DNA of 64,000 nucleotides. Origin: Fistulifera solaris. Taxonomy: Eukaryota > Bacillariophyta > Bacillariophyceae > Naviculales > Stauroneidaceae. The notes under the pieces are model-generated. The model was not told the origin of the DNA. It saw only the letters and a program-made list of their open reading frames with translations, and made no database searches. Below are positions 1 through 13,631 of this stretch, one piece after another; within the stretch, counting starts at the first letter, position 1, and every line of letters begins with the position of its first letter. Location: NCBI GenBank assembly GCA_030295235.1, contig AP026140.1, positions 310,001 through 374,000 of the forward strand, given 5' to 3'. The position numbers and the translations under genes are program-made.

Positions 1-19
1 TCCAAAAACATATACGTAC

Positions 20-1365
20 CGGGCTTCAGGTCTCTGTAAATAATGTCGAGACTGTGCACGTAACTGATCGCGAGAATGATTTCGGCTGCATAAAAACATG
101 CGCGAGGCTCTGGAAACTTTCCTATCTTTCCTAAATGAAAGAAAAGTTCACCGCCGGCACAATAATCCAGAACAAAGTAGAGCTTATCTTTCGACTGAAA
201 AGCCATGTTCATACCAACGATGAAAGGGTGGCGCACATACCCAAGAACACTACGCTCTGTCTTTGTATGCTCGACCTGATTTCGCTTAATGATGTTGTCT
301 TTTCTTAACACTTTCAGAGCATAGATCTGTCCGGTCATGTTTTCTTTGACGAGAAAAACCTTACCTGTAATAAGTCGACAAAGAAACGTGAGAACGATTT
401 GATTTGCGGTCTCACGAAGCGCTGCATCAGGACTTACCGAAAGATCCTTTACCGATCACCTTAATTAACTTGAAGGAATCTAGCCGCGGGGCAGACTGTA
501 TAGGTTTAGAGTTGAAAGCATTGTTACTGCTAAAAGCATTCTCGGACTGGGCTCGCTCGATAGCACCGCCAATGCCTCCAGATGCGCCCTTGATTGCGAT
601 TCCTCCCATTTTAAGCCCTTGTGGTACCTGAGCGTTCTGGTTTACATCATGCGTTCTGTGTTTGATTTCAGCCTGCAATTGTAACGATCTTCCTAAATGA
701 GACGCCCCAAGACTTTGCGCCAAGGATCCGATATCTTCCACCATTTCAACTTCGCCAGCGAGATCCATAAGCTCCATTTCTTCGGCATTTGTTATCGCTT
801 CATCCGTAGGTTTGTAACGTTCCAAGGCAGAGGGAATATAATCACCTTCATCAAAGTTGTCATCGTCTGCTACATCACCGTCGTCACCGGCCATGAACAT
901 ATCATCCATTTCCATGTCATCTAGATTGGTAGTTCCTCCACCCGCATGCGCGCCATTGGGAGAAACCCGCTGTGGAGGAGCTGGATTGAATTGCGTCCAA
1001 GCGACTCCTTCGTATTGCGGCGGAATCATATTTGCCCCTTGGCTGAGAAAATTGCGCGCTTCGATGGATTCTTGTACTCCTGGATACATTAGGATATTAG
1101 TCAGCCATTCCTGCAATTCATTTCTTGCCAACATCAGTGCATTTAGATCGTATCCAGGAGATAAGGAAGGAGGGCACGGCGGAAGGGATGGCAAGAATCG
1201 TGATAACGTTTCACCCAGAACTCGTAACTCGTCATGAGATCGAAAGACAGTCCATGATTGAACGGGCTGATTGACCGTAATAGCACAAACGAGCCCTCCT
1301 CCCAGAGTCGTTGGGGCGCACCCAACAATCATGACGGCGAATTGGGCTTGTTGTGAAGAGTCGGT
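20..1365 (-). CDS. PX-domain AGC-type protein kinase, cut by left edge
   Basis: The protein begins with a PX (phosphoinositide-binding) fold: W-TVFRSH-DELRVL, a proline-rich loop (LPPCPPSL) and the ARNELQEWL helix. An acidic Met-rich linker follows, then a kinase domain with Gly loop IGKGSFGKV, VAIK-type lysine in YALKVL, and RDLKP. One intron (365-437, GT-AG) splits the Gly loop codon. A second donor at 19/18 interrupts the catalytic loop right after RDLKP, so DFG and the rest lie outside the window. PX plus AGC kinase is the SGK3-like arrangement, suggesting recruitment to PI3P endosomes; substrate unknown. The first in-frame Met is at 1332, but PX-like sequence extends upstream to about 1365, where an AG acceptor exists. 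A small exon at 1644-1667 (ATG, eight codons, GTGAGA donor) could supply the start; this is inference. Confidence 0.85.
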
Positions 1366-1667
1366 CTGGTGGAAAAGTAGAAAGGATGATACTATGGTGA
1401 GAAAAGTGGATCACGATGTTTCCAAGGTGACAACTGTATGGCGTCCTCTGAAGAAAGCACCCAAAACAGAAAGAACGTTTTTCACGCGTAGAAAGGTTTT
1501 CGACTGAAGAATTCAAATGCAAGCGTGCGACGTTGATTCTCATTAGTTTCAAAGGGCGGGCACCGCTGCGTTTGAAAAGCCATAAACGAAAACCCAACTT
1601 TTCTTTCTTCACGACGAGTCTTTTTTTTCTTTCGTTTTCTCACCTGTATCTTCCCCGGCGAAGCCAT

Positions 1668-2573
1668 GCTTTCACTCTATTGACTACTCAAGAAAGAAAG
1701 ACCGATATATTTAGTCGGATAAGATGTATAACAACTACAACAACGAGTCATGTGTCTGGTGTTAATAATGAGCTAACTCCATCACGAATCCTTCTGATTT
1801 TCTCCTCCGCGCCGCCAACGAAAATTCGAGAAAGAGCCAGGATGCGGAGGGAGAGTGAGCAGAAAGCCGAGGTTCGGATCTACTTTTTCACGCCACGAAA
1901 GCCGAATGTCCAGCTCATTGTACAACATTCACGAGCGCTTGTACTTAAAAGCTTATTTTGAAAATCCAGGCACTGCGCAGATTGTAGGCCCAACTTTAAA
2001 TACGTCTTTTTTTCTATGAGGTATCATGTACGTGATGCCTTCTCTTCGTACTTCGTAGCTTAGAGCTGTACCATCAAAAACATAAAAAGTAAAAAGTAGA
2101 ACGTCACATTGAAGATCGATTTATTTAGTACTTACTTTCTATTCTTTGCGAAATTTCATTGGTTTCCGCTTTTGAAATTTTTAGGTCTATCCGAGGAAAA
2201 TTTTTGCACAACGTAAAACGTCAGTCAGGAAGGTGAAAGTCGCACCGTGTTTCACATAGAGAAGCAGCGTTTTGGGATCGAAAACCTGAAACCTTACTTG
2301 AGGCGGAACGCAGAAATAGATCCATGTTGTTGTCATCGCTTTTTCTCGTTCGCCGCAAGAAAACTATTCGTTGCATTGCAAAAGAACGAGAAAACTATTG
2401 TTTCGATTGATCAATCACGTTCCGCTTTGATTCAAAGTAAGTACGATTTTGAATAAGCAGCAATCAACGTCGCGTTCATCGACGTTCTCTGAAACAAAAA
2501 GGCGTGCTGTTGTATTTGCGTGCGGTATATTTTTTCAAACTCGTTCTGATTCTCTTATTTTCAGCTCGAAAGG
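1668..2573. other. Intergenic, no gene seen
   Basis: Contains only short, frame-inconsistent open stretches. AT-rich runs and T tracts are present. It probably holds the promoter of the leftward kinase and 5' sequence of the small rightward gene at 2574. No RNA gene was recognised. Confidence 0.5.
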
Positions 2574-2792
2574 ATGGAGGCACTTCCTCCCAATGATCCG
2601 AACGACCCGAACCGTCGCCGCTTATCTCGTGAGAAAGAAATTCCTTATTCGTCGGGGCAGCGGCGAAGTGAACAGCGAAATGCAGACGGCACGATGGACG
2701 TCTTGGGCAATCTGCAGGATTCACCTATTGTCGTAGCAATGTTTTTAATTGGTGTTGCTAGCTGGTTCTTGCGAACTCGTTGCGTGTGCTGA
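2574..2792 (+). CDS. Small putative tail-anchored membrane protein
   Basis: 72 codons from an ATG. The N-terminal half is polar, rich in Pro, Asn and Arg. The C-terminal part holds one hydrophobic segment (PIVVAMFLIGVASWFL) followed by a basic and Cys tail (RTRCVC), the layout of a tail-anchored protein. A pyrimidine-rich stretch ending TTTTCAG lies just upstream, so the ATG may be in a second exon or follow a 5'UTR intron. No family recognised. The evidence is hydropathy and context only, so it could be a chance open frame. Confidence 0.4.
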   Translation: MEALPPNDPNDPNRRRLSREKEIPYSSGQRRSEQRNADGTMDVLGNLQDSPIVVAMFLIGVASWFLRTRCVC

Positions 2793-3071
2793 GTGCACAC
2801 AAATTTATTTGCAGGTTCTCAGTAATCAGGAAGTAAATAAATCCACCAGGACTTTGCAGAGAACTCATTTCATTTTTCATGTATACATAGTTTTTCGTTA
2901 ACATTTGTTGTTGTCTCCCTAAACGTAGGGTGTAATCGTAAGCCCTTCGCGGCATGTATTTCTAACTTAAACAAACACGGTGCAAAAGCGGTTCTCTAGC
3001 AAGTGATAAAGAAGATTGTAATGTATGTATTGACAAAACCACTAAAACATTATTTAATCACTCCTTACGGA

Positions 3072-5341
3072 TTAGTTTTTCTCGGGTGTCACCATTGCGG
3101 GCATTGTTAACATTGTGTCCGTTGAGTCGGACTTGAGAACTTCGATACTTTCATCGTGGTACATTTCACCAGAATTCACCGCGTCAGATGTACCCGATGC
3201 TCCGGTCATAAAAGAAAGCTTCGGTCGCCTGGCTATGATTTCTTCCTCTTCTTCGTAAGTAGTCATGGATCTACCAAGAGAGAACGTGTTGGCGTGCATA
3301 AAGTTGCCGGATCTCATAACATGAGGCCGAGAAACAAGGATGGGTTCCGGTTTGTCAACAATATTACGAGGAGGAGAGTGATGAATGATCAGAGGCGACG
3401 ATGTGGGAGAAGGCGTTGACGCCGATCTTGGTATCATGTAGGGACTTCGGGGCGGCCTGGCACGGAATTTGTCATGACGAACGCATTGGCTTATGGCAGG
3501 ACTAGAAGACTTGTGCTTTCGCTCAATCGAGGCTTTCGCTGCCTCAAACAACAAGTTTCCCATCTCAGCGGGAGAATCTTCTCGTTCTTCACCTTCTTTT
3601 CCCGTGGCCCGGGTAGAGGAACTTTCTACTGTTTCCCGAAGAGAAACTAGTTCCGGGAGCCGTTCGAGATATGACACAATTGTTGGGGGCGGTCCTTCTT
3701 GCGACGAGATGGAAGCTGTCGTATGAGTGCCCGTTGTGCCTTCCGAAGTAGACGCGGATGTCGTCGTTCCGCTTTGTGTGCGGGTCATGCCACTGACCTG
3801 TGATCGAACAAAAGCAGTAATAATCTGCCCTGTTGATAGCGCCGTCTCCGTGAAAAAACGATCCAAGGGAACGTTGGCCCCATCGCGGAGAATTGGACTA
3901 TTTTCGACCGGTAAATAACAGTGTGTTGCTGTACTTCCAGTGGAGGAAGAATGGACACTCGCCAGATCACTCTCGTTTTTAGTGTGCGCACCAATCGTAC
4001 CGGTGACTCTTCTTCTTCTGGCTTCCTTGTTGGTTTCCATCACTTCGCGGTCGGTTTCTGAAATTGTCGACAGGCCGGATGCAGCGATGCTAGAACCGAT
4101 CGAGGCGGCCTGCGTTGCGTGACCCGAGCTCGAACCCGACGACCGGGCCGTCCCCGGTGACTCCGTTTCGCTAACATCTCCTGCTGCCATGCGCGTTGGA
4201 CTCGGACTGGGGAGTGTCTCCAGCTTTTGTCCGCCGAAGAGTATTTGATGCGAAGCGAATGTTCGTACTGCGTTTGCTCTTGTTGATTTTCCGCCTGATC
4301 TTCTACCACTTGCGGGCGAATGGGTGACGAGTTTGGGCTTTCCGACTGTAACTGGGCTTCAATGCGCTGATACGGTTCCTCTTCATTGTTTGCGACTTCC
4401 GTATCCTGGACTGGAGGACTATACATATCTTCGGGAGCCACTAGCATAGATTTGTAGTCAGGCTCCGTTATAACAGTAATAGACGTGTCGGGTGCCGCGA
4501 GAGATTCGGCCTTGGCATCCCCACCGGCCTTTTCTTTCGAGTTTTGTCCTTTCTTGCCCTTGCCACCGAATCGTCGTCGGCGACTCAACACACGCACATC
4601 TTCCAAGAAGCGAGCTGCCCGAAAAGCCGCTCCGCGTCTTTGCGGAGTGCTGGCTTGTGCGGGTCCTTTGTCGGGCGTCATGTCCATGACTTCAATGGAC
4701 GTACGCTCCATATCTTCCAGCTGGCATGCGTAATACTTGACGGGGTCAAAAGCGGATCTTCGGGGATGCGTCACCGAAGAGGTATAGTTGACACGCTGTG
4801 ACGGTAAGGTAAAGGCACTTCGTCCTTCCGTTCCAATAGAAGTGCACATGCTATTTTGACGAAAGGAGGACGGCGTCGAACTCGACCTTTGCATAGGGTC
4901 CAGCGGAATGGGCGGGGGCATGATATTGGATTCTTCCTGATCCATTTCTTGATCAAAGACCTTTGGTCGCCATTGAAGAGGCGACGAGCGGATATGTCGC
5001 AATTCAGGTTGCATCAAGTGTTGTGTGAAAGAGGATGGACCGTCGGTAAGCAGATTTAGATCTCCTTCTCCACACAGCTGCAAATCTTGAAGCATCTGGA
5101 TAGGCTGATCTTTGGCATCATTTATGTAGTTCTCCCATCCTTGAACGAGTCTCGATAAGGCTTCCGATCCAGTGTTCGCTCCGGGGACGAAGTTGCTCAT
5201 TACCGTCATATCTACACCGAGCGCAGCTGATACAGCCTGCAGTGGTTGAGGATATACAAGTGCCGTAGAGATCAATTCTTCGGCATCTGTTTCTTGTTGC
5301 GAAGCCGATTCGGCAGACGATCTTTCCAGAGGATCGGTCAT
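3072..5341 (-). CDS. Large disordered Ser/Pro-rich protein, unknown function
   Basis: About 756 residues if one base is restored in the run at 4225-4228. The N-terminal frame (5341 down to about 4228) and the C-terminal frame (about 4225 to 3072) are both open for some 300 bp, but the first turns into Arg-rich noise past the run while the second becomes sensible Ser/Pro-rich sequence. Adding one A on the coding strand gives a continuous ADKKLETLPSPSP join. Visible features: acidic start, a short folded-looking helical stretch (residues 25-70), a basic patch (VLSRRRRFGGKGKKG) resembling a nuclear localisation signal, many SP/TP sites, and a Glu-rich run near the C-terminus (YEEEEEIIARR). No domain recognised; a phosphorylated nuclear regulator is only a guess. 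Confidence 0.65.
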
Positions 5342-6041
5342 TCTTATTAATAAGATAATCTGCAGTGAGAAAAGAATGGATCGACTTCATGAGACATTTT
5401 CAATCGAACAGAAACAAGACAGTCAAGAGTCCTGGGAATGTTCTCAACGAAGATCAACTGATCAGTGAACTCGATCAACCATCTCGTGGACGCACCTTCG
5501 ACCCCTTCGACAGCAATTTCTATTCATTCACACCTTTCGTTCTCTTTTCACAGCAATGCAGATCGCTCGTTTTCGAATTACAATTCCAATGCAAGCCTAT
5601 CAACTAATCAACACGTTCCTCGTTGTTGGCTATCGGAAATGCCAACGCCGCGATATCTCCCACCCATGGATCGCCGCTTGTCTAAGTAAAGCATTTTTTC
5701 GGGTATAATATGAGATTTATATACAGCTTTGTATCGTAGCTGACAAATTTTCATTTCCGTTGATATTCTTTGCGGCACTGCTATTGACTAAGTAGTGCAG
5801 CGCATACTAGCGCGCAATTGGATAGAGCGGTTACTTCAACTGAAAAGGGCGCGGCTTTTTTCCTCCCTCCACACGTCCCATCGTCGACCGTTGCCTTTGC
5901 TGCGGTTTCGTCGTCGTCCGCAAGAAGAAAAAATGTTTTCCGCTTTTCGCGTCCTGCTTTACTTACAAAGCAACTCGAAGTCCATCTTCTCAACTATAAC
6001 ACTTGTTGTTACTATTTTTCTTTTATCGAAAGTCAATCAGA
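5342..6041. other. Divergent intergenic/promoter region
   Basis: Lies between the leftward disordered protein and the rightward helicase, so it should hold both promoters. A tRNA-like stretch near 5805-5840 (GCGCAATTGGATAGAGCG) lacks a matching T-arm and is not called. The helicase 5' leader (about 5930-6041) is pyrimidine-rich. Confidence 0.5.
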
Positions 6042-8338
<2,297 letters not shown>

Positions 8339-8475
8339 ATTATATCGCGTATTACCTTGAAAATGTAATCCGATGAGGAAGAAACAATTAGTATTGAATT
8401 TACTAGATTCCAATACATTTATTATGGATGGTATATATCTTGTTCGGAGGATTCAACGCTTCTGTAAAAGCGTTT

Positions 8476-9606
8476 TCATCTTTGGGTCTTGCTTGCGGGC
8501 ATTTGTCGGGGTGCCATGCTCGGAACTTGCATGACCTTTCCACCCGCCGTGCGTCCTACTATCTTCCGTTTCTTGGTAGCAGAAGCAAAAGCTACAGCAT
8601 CGCCAAACGAAGATCCGTTCCGTTTACTGGAACTTTGTACCAGTCGTTGATGCGATTGCACGGCTTCTTGGCGTATCTTGGAGAATTTACTCACCGGAGC
8701 CACCGTGGAAGTTCCCTTGGCCACTGTTGAAGGTCGTTCCAGTATACTGTTTTGCTTGGCCGTGGCGGGTCGAACTTTGACTACTTTGGGTCGGTCCAAC
8801 GCTAATTTTTCTCGGGCTTCTCTCATCTTCTTGCCTTGACAGGTTCGCAAATTATCTTGTCGCTCCTTGAGTGCAGCAAACAGTTGTCTCCAACTCCAAC
8901 ACTTTTCCGCCAGTTCCATATCCTTCAACAACGCTTCATCCTCTGGAGATTGTTGACTCTGTGCATCCGACGCGAGCGCCTTCCACGACTGCAGCGTCTC
9001 TTCCAACACCTCGATATCACTCGCTGGAATTGTTTTATCCTCTTTGTAACGTTTCACCAATTTGCGCAACATCTTTCCCACTCCTGTCGCTTGTAAAAGC
9101 GCCACATTCATGGGCGATTCTTGTAACAACAGAATCACTAAACTGCGGGCATTCTCATCGTCATCTTCGAGCGTTGCCATGTACGTTTGGATTGTTTTCA
9201 CCAATTCCGGCCACGGCATCCGCAAGGCCCGCGGACGACTCATACCACCTCTCCGAAAGCGAAATTCGACACAATCCTTCCATACCAACCGATCGACGAC
9301 GGAACTTTCCGCCAAGTGTCGATTGTGTGCTTCAATTTGTGACAGAATCTTTTCCGACAAAGCCGGCGCTTGTCGTCCACTCCCATCCAAACCACCCGAT
9401 CCCGATCGTGGTTGCGTCTTTTGGTGTCTTAATTGAACCAAACAATCCCATTCTTCCGGATCACACAAACCAAAGACTTCGGGAGGATATTTTTCCAAGT
9501 GCGCCACCAGAACGGATCGACACAAATCGACGAGGGATGTTTCGTAGTGATCGCGTCGTTGTGCGGTAGTGTGCTGCTGTTGTTGCGGCGGACGTGCGGA
9601 TTGCAT
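8476..9606 (-). CDS. TFIIS N-terminal (LW) domain protein
   Basis: 376 residues from the ATG at 9606; the frame is open upstream but with a less natural start. Residues roughly 150-225 form a TFIIS-N/LW helical bundle: LLLQESPMNVALLQATGVGKMLRKLVKR, then an IEVLEETLQSWKALA helix. The N-terminus has a poly-Gln stretch; the C-terminal third is basic and Ser-rich with KKRKIVG, a likely nuclear localisation signal. LW domains dock on unstructured TND-interacting motifs in elongation factors (IWS1, elongin A, PPP1R10, Mediator MED26). No zinc ribbon is present, so it is not TFIIS itself. Role in RNA polymerase II elongation is inference from the domain. It converges with the helicase, with only about 140 bp between the two stop codons. 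Confidence 0.75.
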   Translation of the reverse strand: MQSARPPQQQQHTTAQRRDHYETSLVDLCRSVLVAHLEKYPPEVFGLCDPEEWDCLVQLRHQKTQPRSGSGGLDGSGRQAPALSEKILSQIEAHNRHLAESSVVDRLVWKDCVEFRFRRGGMSRPRALRMPWPELVKTIQTYMATLEDDDENARSLVILLLQESPMNVALLQATGVGKMLRKLVKRYKEDKTIPASDIEVLEETLQSWKALASDAQSQQSPEDEALLKDMELAEKCWSWRQLFAALKERQDNLRTCQGKKMREAREKLALDRPKVVKVRPATAKQNSILERPSTVAKGTSTVAPVSKFSKIRQEAVQSHQRLVQSSSKRNGSSFGDAVAFASATKKRKIVGRTAGGKVMQVPSMAPRQMPASKTQR

Positions 9607-10067
9607 TTTTGTCTTATTTATTGATAATATGAAGGGAAATGTATTGTATAACATTCGAATTAGAAGGAATAAAAGCAAGGAATAAAAACGACACGACAGA
9701 ATGCGCGTGATGTGAACCTGCTCAAAAAAACGCACAGAAGAAAAAGAAATCGCGCTCCGCTTATTTCCTTGCGGTCGAATGACAAGCGAACGAATTATTT
9801 TAGTATCATCATTACTGTTCGTTATAACGGAAGGTGAGTTACTGTACTGTGGTCGTTGTGTATCATGACCGTTAACGCTATAGCTTACCGAGTACCGCTA
9901 GGTCAACGTTTATGGCTCCTCGAGCCAAAAAAGCAGCGACGAGCGTCGAGCCAAGGTGACCATGGCTTATAGTGTTTGAAAGCGCAGTAGAGCAAAACAC
10001 TCTTTTCTTCTCGCTTCAACAATCGAATTACTGGAAATTATAACAAGTACAGAATCAACATAACACG
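9607..10067. other. Divergent promoter region
   Basis: Separates the leftward TFIIS-N gene from rightward SEC13. It includes several AC/GT-rich stretches and a pyrimidine-rich leader before the SEC13 ATG. No gene seen. Confidence 0.5.
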
Positions 10068-11081
10068 ATGACAACTGCAGAACCGAGAAATCCCGTTCCC
10101 GTCGACGCGACGCCCGGACCCATTTACATCGACACGCAGCACGAGGACATGGTCCACGACGCGCAGATGGATTATTACGGCTCCAAATTAGCCACCTGTT
10201 CCTCCGATCGCACCATCAAGATCTACAACGTCAGTGAGAATGCGTACGAACTATCGGCGACGATTCAGGGAGGACACGAAGGACCGGTGTGGCAAGTCAG
10301 TTGGGCGCATCCGAAATTTGGCGTCTTGCTCGCGAGTTGTTCGTTTGACGGAAGCGTCTTGTTGCATCGGGAAGTGCGTCCCCGCGAATGGACCGTCATT
10401 CACGCAGCGCGTCATTTGCACGAAAGTTCCGTCAATGGCGTGGCGTTTGCGCCGCACGAACACGGATTGCTGGTCGCCGCCGCCAGTTCCGATGGACGCG
10501 TCTCGGTCTTGCAACATGAAGCCGCCAACAACACGTGGGGTGTTCATTATTTAGCAGATTGTCCGTTGGGAGTCAATGCGGTGAGTTGGGCGCCTTGGGG
10601 TGCCTTCTATCAAGCGGATCAAGTCGAAGCGCCGCGTCTCGTGACGGCCGGTTGCGACAATCAAATTCGCTTCTGGATTTACAAGGAGGGACAGTGGACG
10701 ACGGATTCGTCCATTGTGTTGGATGTTTCGGAAGTCGCACACAAAGACTGGGTGCGAGATGTGGCGTGGTCACCGGTCTTGCTACCCAACCATAATATGG
10801 TGGCCAGTTGTTCGGAAGATGGATCCGTCATTGTGTGGACGCAAGTCCCACCCGCCAATGTGGATGGTGATGATACTATCCAGGAAAGTGTCTCCCAATG
10901 GAAGCCAACGCTGCTTCACAAGTATGATACTCCGGTGTGGAGGGTCAGTTGGAGTCTTACAGGTCATTTGTTGGCGGTTAGTGCCGGGGATTCCGATGTT
11001 ACTCTATGGAAGGCTGGATTGGATGGGGCATGGTCGCAAGTCAGTACTGTGGATGCTCAACCGACTTCACAAGGACAATAA
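10068..11081 (+). CDS. SEC13: SEC13, COPII/nuclear pore beta-propeller
   Basis: 337 residues, single exon, ATG preceded by an A-rich leader. Six WD repeats can be followed: HEDMVHDAQMDYYGSKLATCSSDRTIKIYN at the start (a family signature), GHEGPVWQVSWAHPKFG, LHESSVNGVAFAPHEHG, GVNAVSWAPWG, HKDWVRDVAWSP, and TPVWRVSWSLTGHLLAVS. Length matches the family (about 300-370). SEC13 pairs with SEC31 in the COPII outer coat for ER export and with Nup145/Nup96 in the nuclear pore Y complex; it also joins SEACAT/GATOR2. Codon use and context are ordinary. Confidence 0.95.
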   Translation: MTTAEPRNPVPVDATPGPIYIDTQHEDMVHDAQMDYYGSKLATCSSDRTIKIYNVSENAYELSATIQGGHEGPVWQVSWAHPKFGVLLASCSFDGSVLLHREVRPREWTVIHAARHLHESSVNGVAFAPHEHGLLVAAASSDGRVSVLQHEAANNTWGVHYLADCPLGVNAVSWAPWGAFYQADQVEAPRLVTAGCDNQIRFWIYKEGQWTTDSSIVLDVSEVAHKDWVRDVAWSPVLLPNHNMVASCSEDGSVIVWTQVPPANVDGDDTIQESVSQWKPTLLHKYDTPVWRVSWSLTGHLLAVSAGDSDVTLWKAGLDGAWSQVSTVDAQPTSQGQ

Positions 11082-11204
11082 GAGCTTTTAGAATAAGTCT
11101 AGTAGGCAGTCCTTTTGATATCGTATTCGAAAATTAGAGAATTTTAACTAATATACCCCCGAATATAAAAACAACATAATCGACACATGTGTACAAACGC
11201 ATTT

Positions 11205-13008
11205 TCAAAAGGAACCAGTTTGATGGAGCTGATCACGGCTTTCTTCAGCCCGGGATGACGTCGTGCTACTGGGTCGCAGAATCATCGGAGTGAAGGAATC
11301 CAGTATTGATGAAGTCGCTACCGGTGAGGGCTTGGAACGCACCGAACTCAACCCAGTGTGGCTACTCATCCGCAGTCGGCCCGAGTATGCGGGTCTGTAA
11401 TTATTATTGTAAGAGTGCGCATGATTCGAAGAGGAATGGCCATAACCGTGGTTTTGGTGTGTCCCTACGGAAGGCTGATAATGGTCTTCAAGATAGTCGT
11501 GAGGATGTCTCGTTTGATTTCCAAGAAGCAAGCCCATATGCCCGCTCATTCCCGTGCGAAAGTTGATACCGCCTGAGGACCCGCCTCGGGCTATTTGACC
11601 CTGTCGTTCTCTCCATGCTTGAGCACCAGCGCGCATAGCGCTGGGTGACGGATGTGATATAGAAGGGAGGAGAGCACCGAGGGTAGCCTGATGAGGCATA
11701 AAGTCTAACAAGGAAGATGTTGGCATATCGGGTAGAACAGCACGGTCACTCGCGTAGTTATCACCATCGTCACCATCCCCGAAGAGTCGACCCGCAAAGC
11801 ATGAGAGTCTTGCATTCTGGAAAGGTGGTGTTGGTGGTCGCTGTTGAAGCTGGGCCTTTTCGATAGCGATGTCATCTCGTTCTGCCGTTGTGTCTCGACT
11901 TCGCACCTCTCCGTACGCTGCGGTTGGTGTAACGTCTACCTCTGAAGCGTCATCCAGAGCGTTGCTCGAGAATGCGGCGGCTACAATGACAGTCAAATCT
12001 TCATCATGTTCCATTGAGGCTTGCAGACTGTTCAGCATTCGAATAAACTGATTGTCGATATCACTTTGTTCAAGGCGCAGCTCTTTCTTTCTTTTCGAGA
12101 GATTTCTCAGTATCGCTTCCAATTTGCATGCGCGATCAAGCGAGTTCCCGACTAAAGAAGAACGAGTGTTAGACAGTGTCGACATGGTGGGAGTTTAGAA
12201 TATGAACTTCGATCTCACCTTTCACCAGTTGTTGCCGATCCGCTTTCACATAACCATATCCCCTGGCTAGTTTTGCCCATCCCGCGTCGACTGACACAAT
12301 CTGCACCCGATCGCCGTAACTTAATCTTGCAGGACTGTCTACACCGGCAGAACCCTCTTTACTATCTGAAATCCGAAGAAGAGTGTCAATATCTTCGTCA
12401 GCTAGAGAAACGGATTGTTCTTGCATTGCCGGTCGCTCCGGATAGATATCAAGTCCCTCTTTCTCGGCTACTGCATACGTCCCCGCCACTCCTACAGCGA
12501 GTGATGTACCCATCTTTATCTTTTCTTCCTCGTCATCCTCGTCATCATCATCAATCATGGACCCCATGTTACGAATTTCTTCCACAGCCACAGCCGCCGA
12601 CTTGTGCTCCGAATGTTCTCTCGGTGAGTCTGAATACTTCCCCCAGTCATCATGTGAGGAAGAAAGGGCTGTCACTTCCACGAGGGATAATAAAACGACA
12701 TTTTTCGGAAGGGGCAATCGTTTTTTCACTTTGCGAATTTGCGGATCACGGTTCTCCGCGGATCTCTGACGCCCGGAATTCGCCCAGCTAGATCTCGAAG
12801 GAGCTGTTGGAGAATGAGGTGCATTATTATCCGCGGGTGCATAATAATAGAGCGGCGTCCGACATTCCATGCACTTTTCGAGTCGCTGCGCGCATTGACA
12901 GCAAACATAGGTATGCCCGCAGGGCAAGACGACCGGATATCGATCTTCGAGCGTAAACTCTTCGTAGCAAACGAAGCAATGAAACGAAAACGGAGAATTT
13001 TGTGCCAT
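11205..13008 (-). CDS. RING finger protein with SH3-like segment
   Basis: Two exons, 12219-13008 and 11205-12151, joined by a 67-bp intron (12152-12218) in a Val codon. Start at ATG 13008 (MAQNSPF). Residues 11-50 form a C3HC4 RING: CFVCYEEF, LPCGHTYVCCQC, KCMECR, implying E3 ubiquitin ligase activity. An acidic run (DDDDEDDEEE) lies mid-protein. Near the exon junction is an SH3-like stretch, LSYGDRVQIVSVDAGWAKLARGYGYVKADRQQLVKVG, followed by a Lys/Arg-rich coiled coil (ILRNLSKRKKELRLEQSD). The C-terminus is Ser/His/Gly-rich and disordered. The ligase substrate cannot be read from sequence. Confidence 0.8.
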
Positions 13009-13631
13009 TTTCCTTTCAAGCAAAAGTATTCAGCAACAGCGGAAATGATTCTTCTTCTTCCCAGACTGCTTTTTGGTTGTGCAACAGATGTTCGGGTGAT
13101 CACATGCAGCCAAACTTTGGCAAGACACGATCTTTGTCAGAAAGGGCGGGCTCGCATCGCTGTTTCCGTTCCGAACTCTGCAACGTCGATTCAAACTGAA
13201 AAAACAATAGTAGAAAATGTGGATATCTCCAAGTGTGTAGTAACAAACGTTTTAAAATTAGGCGCCTAACTGCTAAATAACCAGCATGAGCCGTATTTGT
13301 GGCAACGCTTCATCATTGTTCAAAGAGACTATAAAGGCCATACAAGTTTAACTATACTGACTTACAATGTACTATGTCCTCAAAAACTATGGACTATGGA
13401 GGAGGAAACTTCAAACTAACTTCAAAGTGCGGAAGCCGTGGCGCGTCGTCTTATCTCAAAGTCTACAAAATCGGACATCATAAATCAAAAAGTCGGGCTG
13501 AACTAGCTAACGTCAGCGTGCTTTCTCTACTCTTCACAGAACTCGTACGGAGTATGCTTGATTACAAAGTATTTAGTTATTAGGCTGTCGTTGCTGGACA
13601 AAGTTGCGAGTCAAAGGATGCCGAGATTCAT
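13009..13631. other. Intergenic
   Basis: A 69-codon rightward open frame (13374-13583) has no recognisable features and is not called. One copy of the recurring 9-mer TACGGAGTA is at 13546-13554. Confidence 0.5.

Noticed and set aside
3072-5341. Two overlapping genes in different frames on the same strand
   Set aside because: One missing base in the run at 4225-4228 joins them into a single sensible protein, so one gene is simpler.
5803-5850. tRNA-like sequence TAGCGCGCAATTGGATAGAGCG resembling a D-arm
   Set aside because: No T-arm consensus and no acceptor stem pairing follow; only a T-rich stretch. At most a fragment.
8871-9569. 232-codon rightward frame opposite the TFIIS-N gene
   Set aside because: Antisense shadow; composition is Pro/Ser/His noise without a leader or motif.
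12739-13269. 176-codon rightward frame overlapping the RING gene start
   Set aside because: Mostly antisense to the RING domain; the remaining part has no features.
13374-13583. 69-codon rightward frame
   Set aside because: No signal, domain or codon pattern that separates it from chance.
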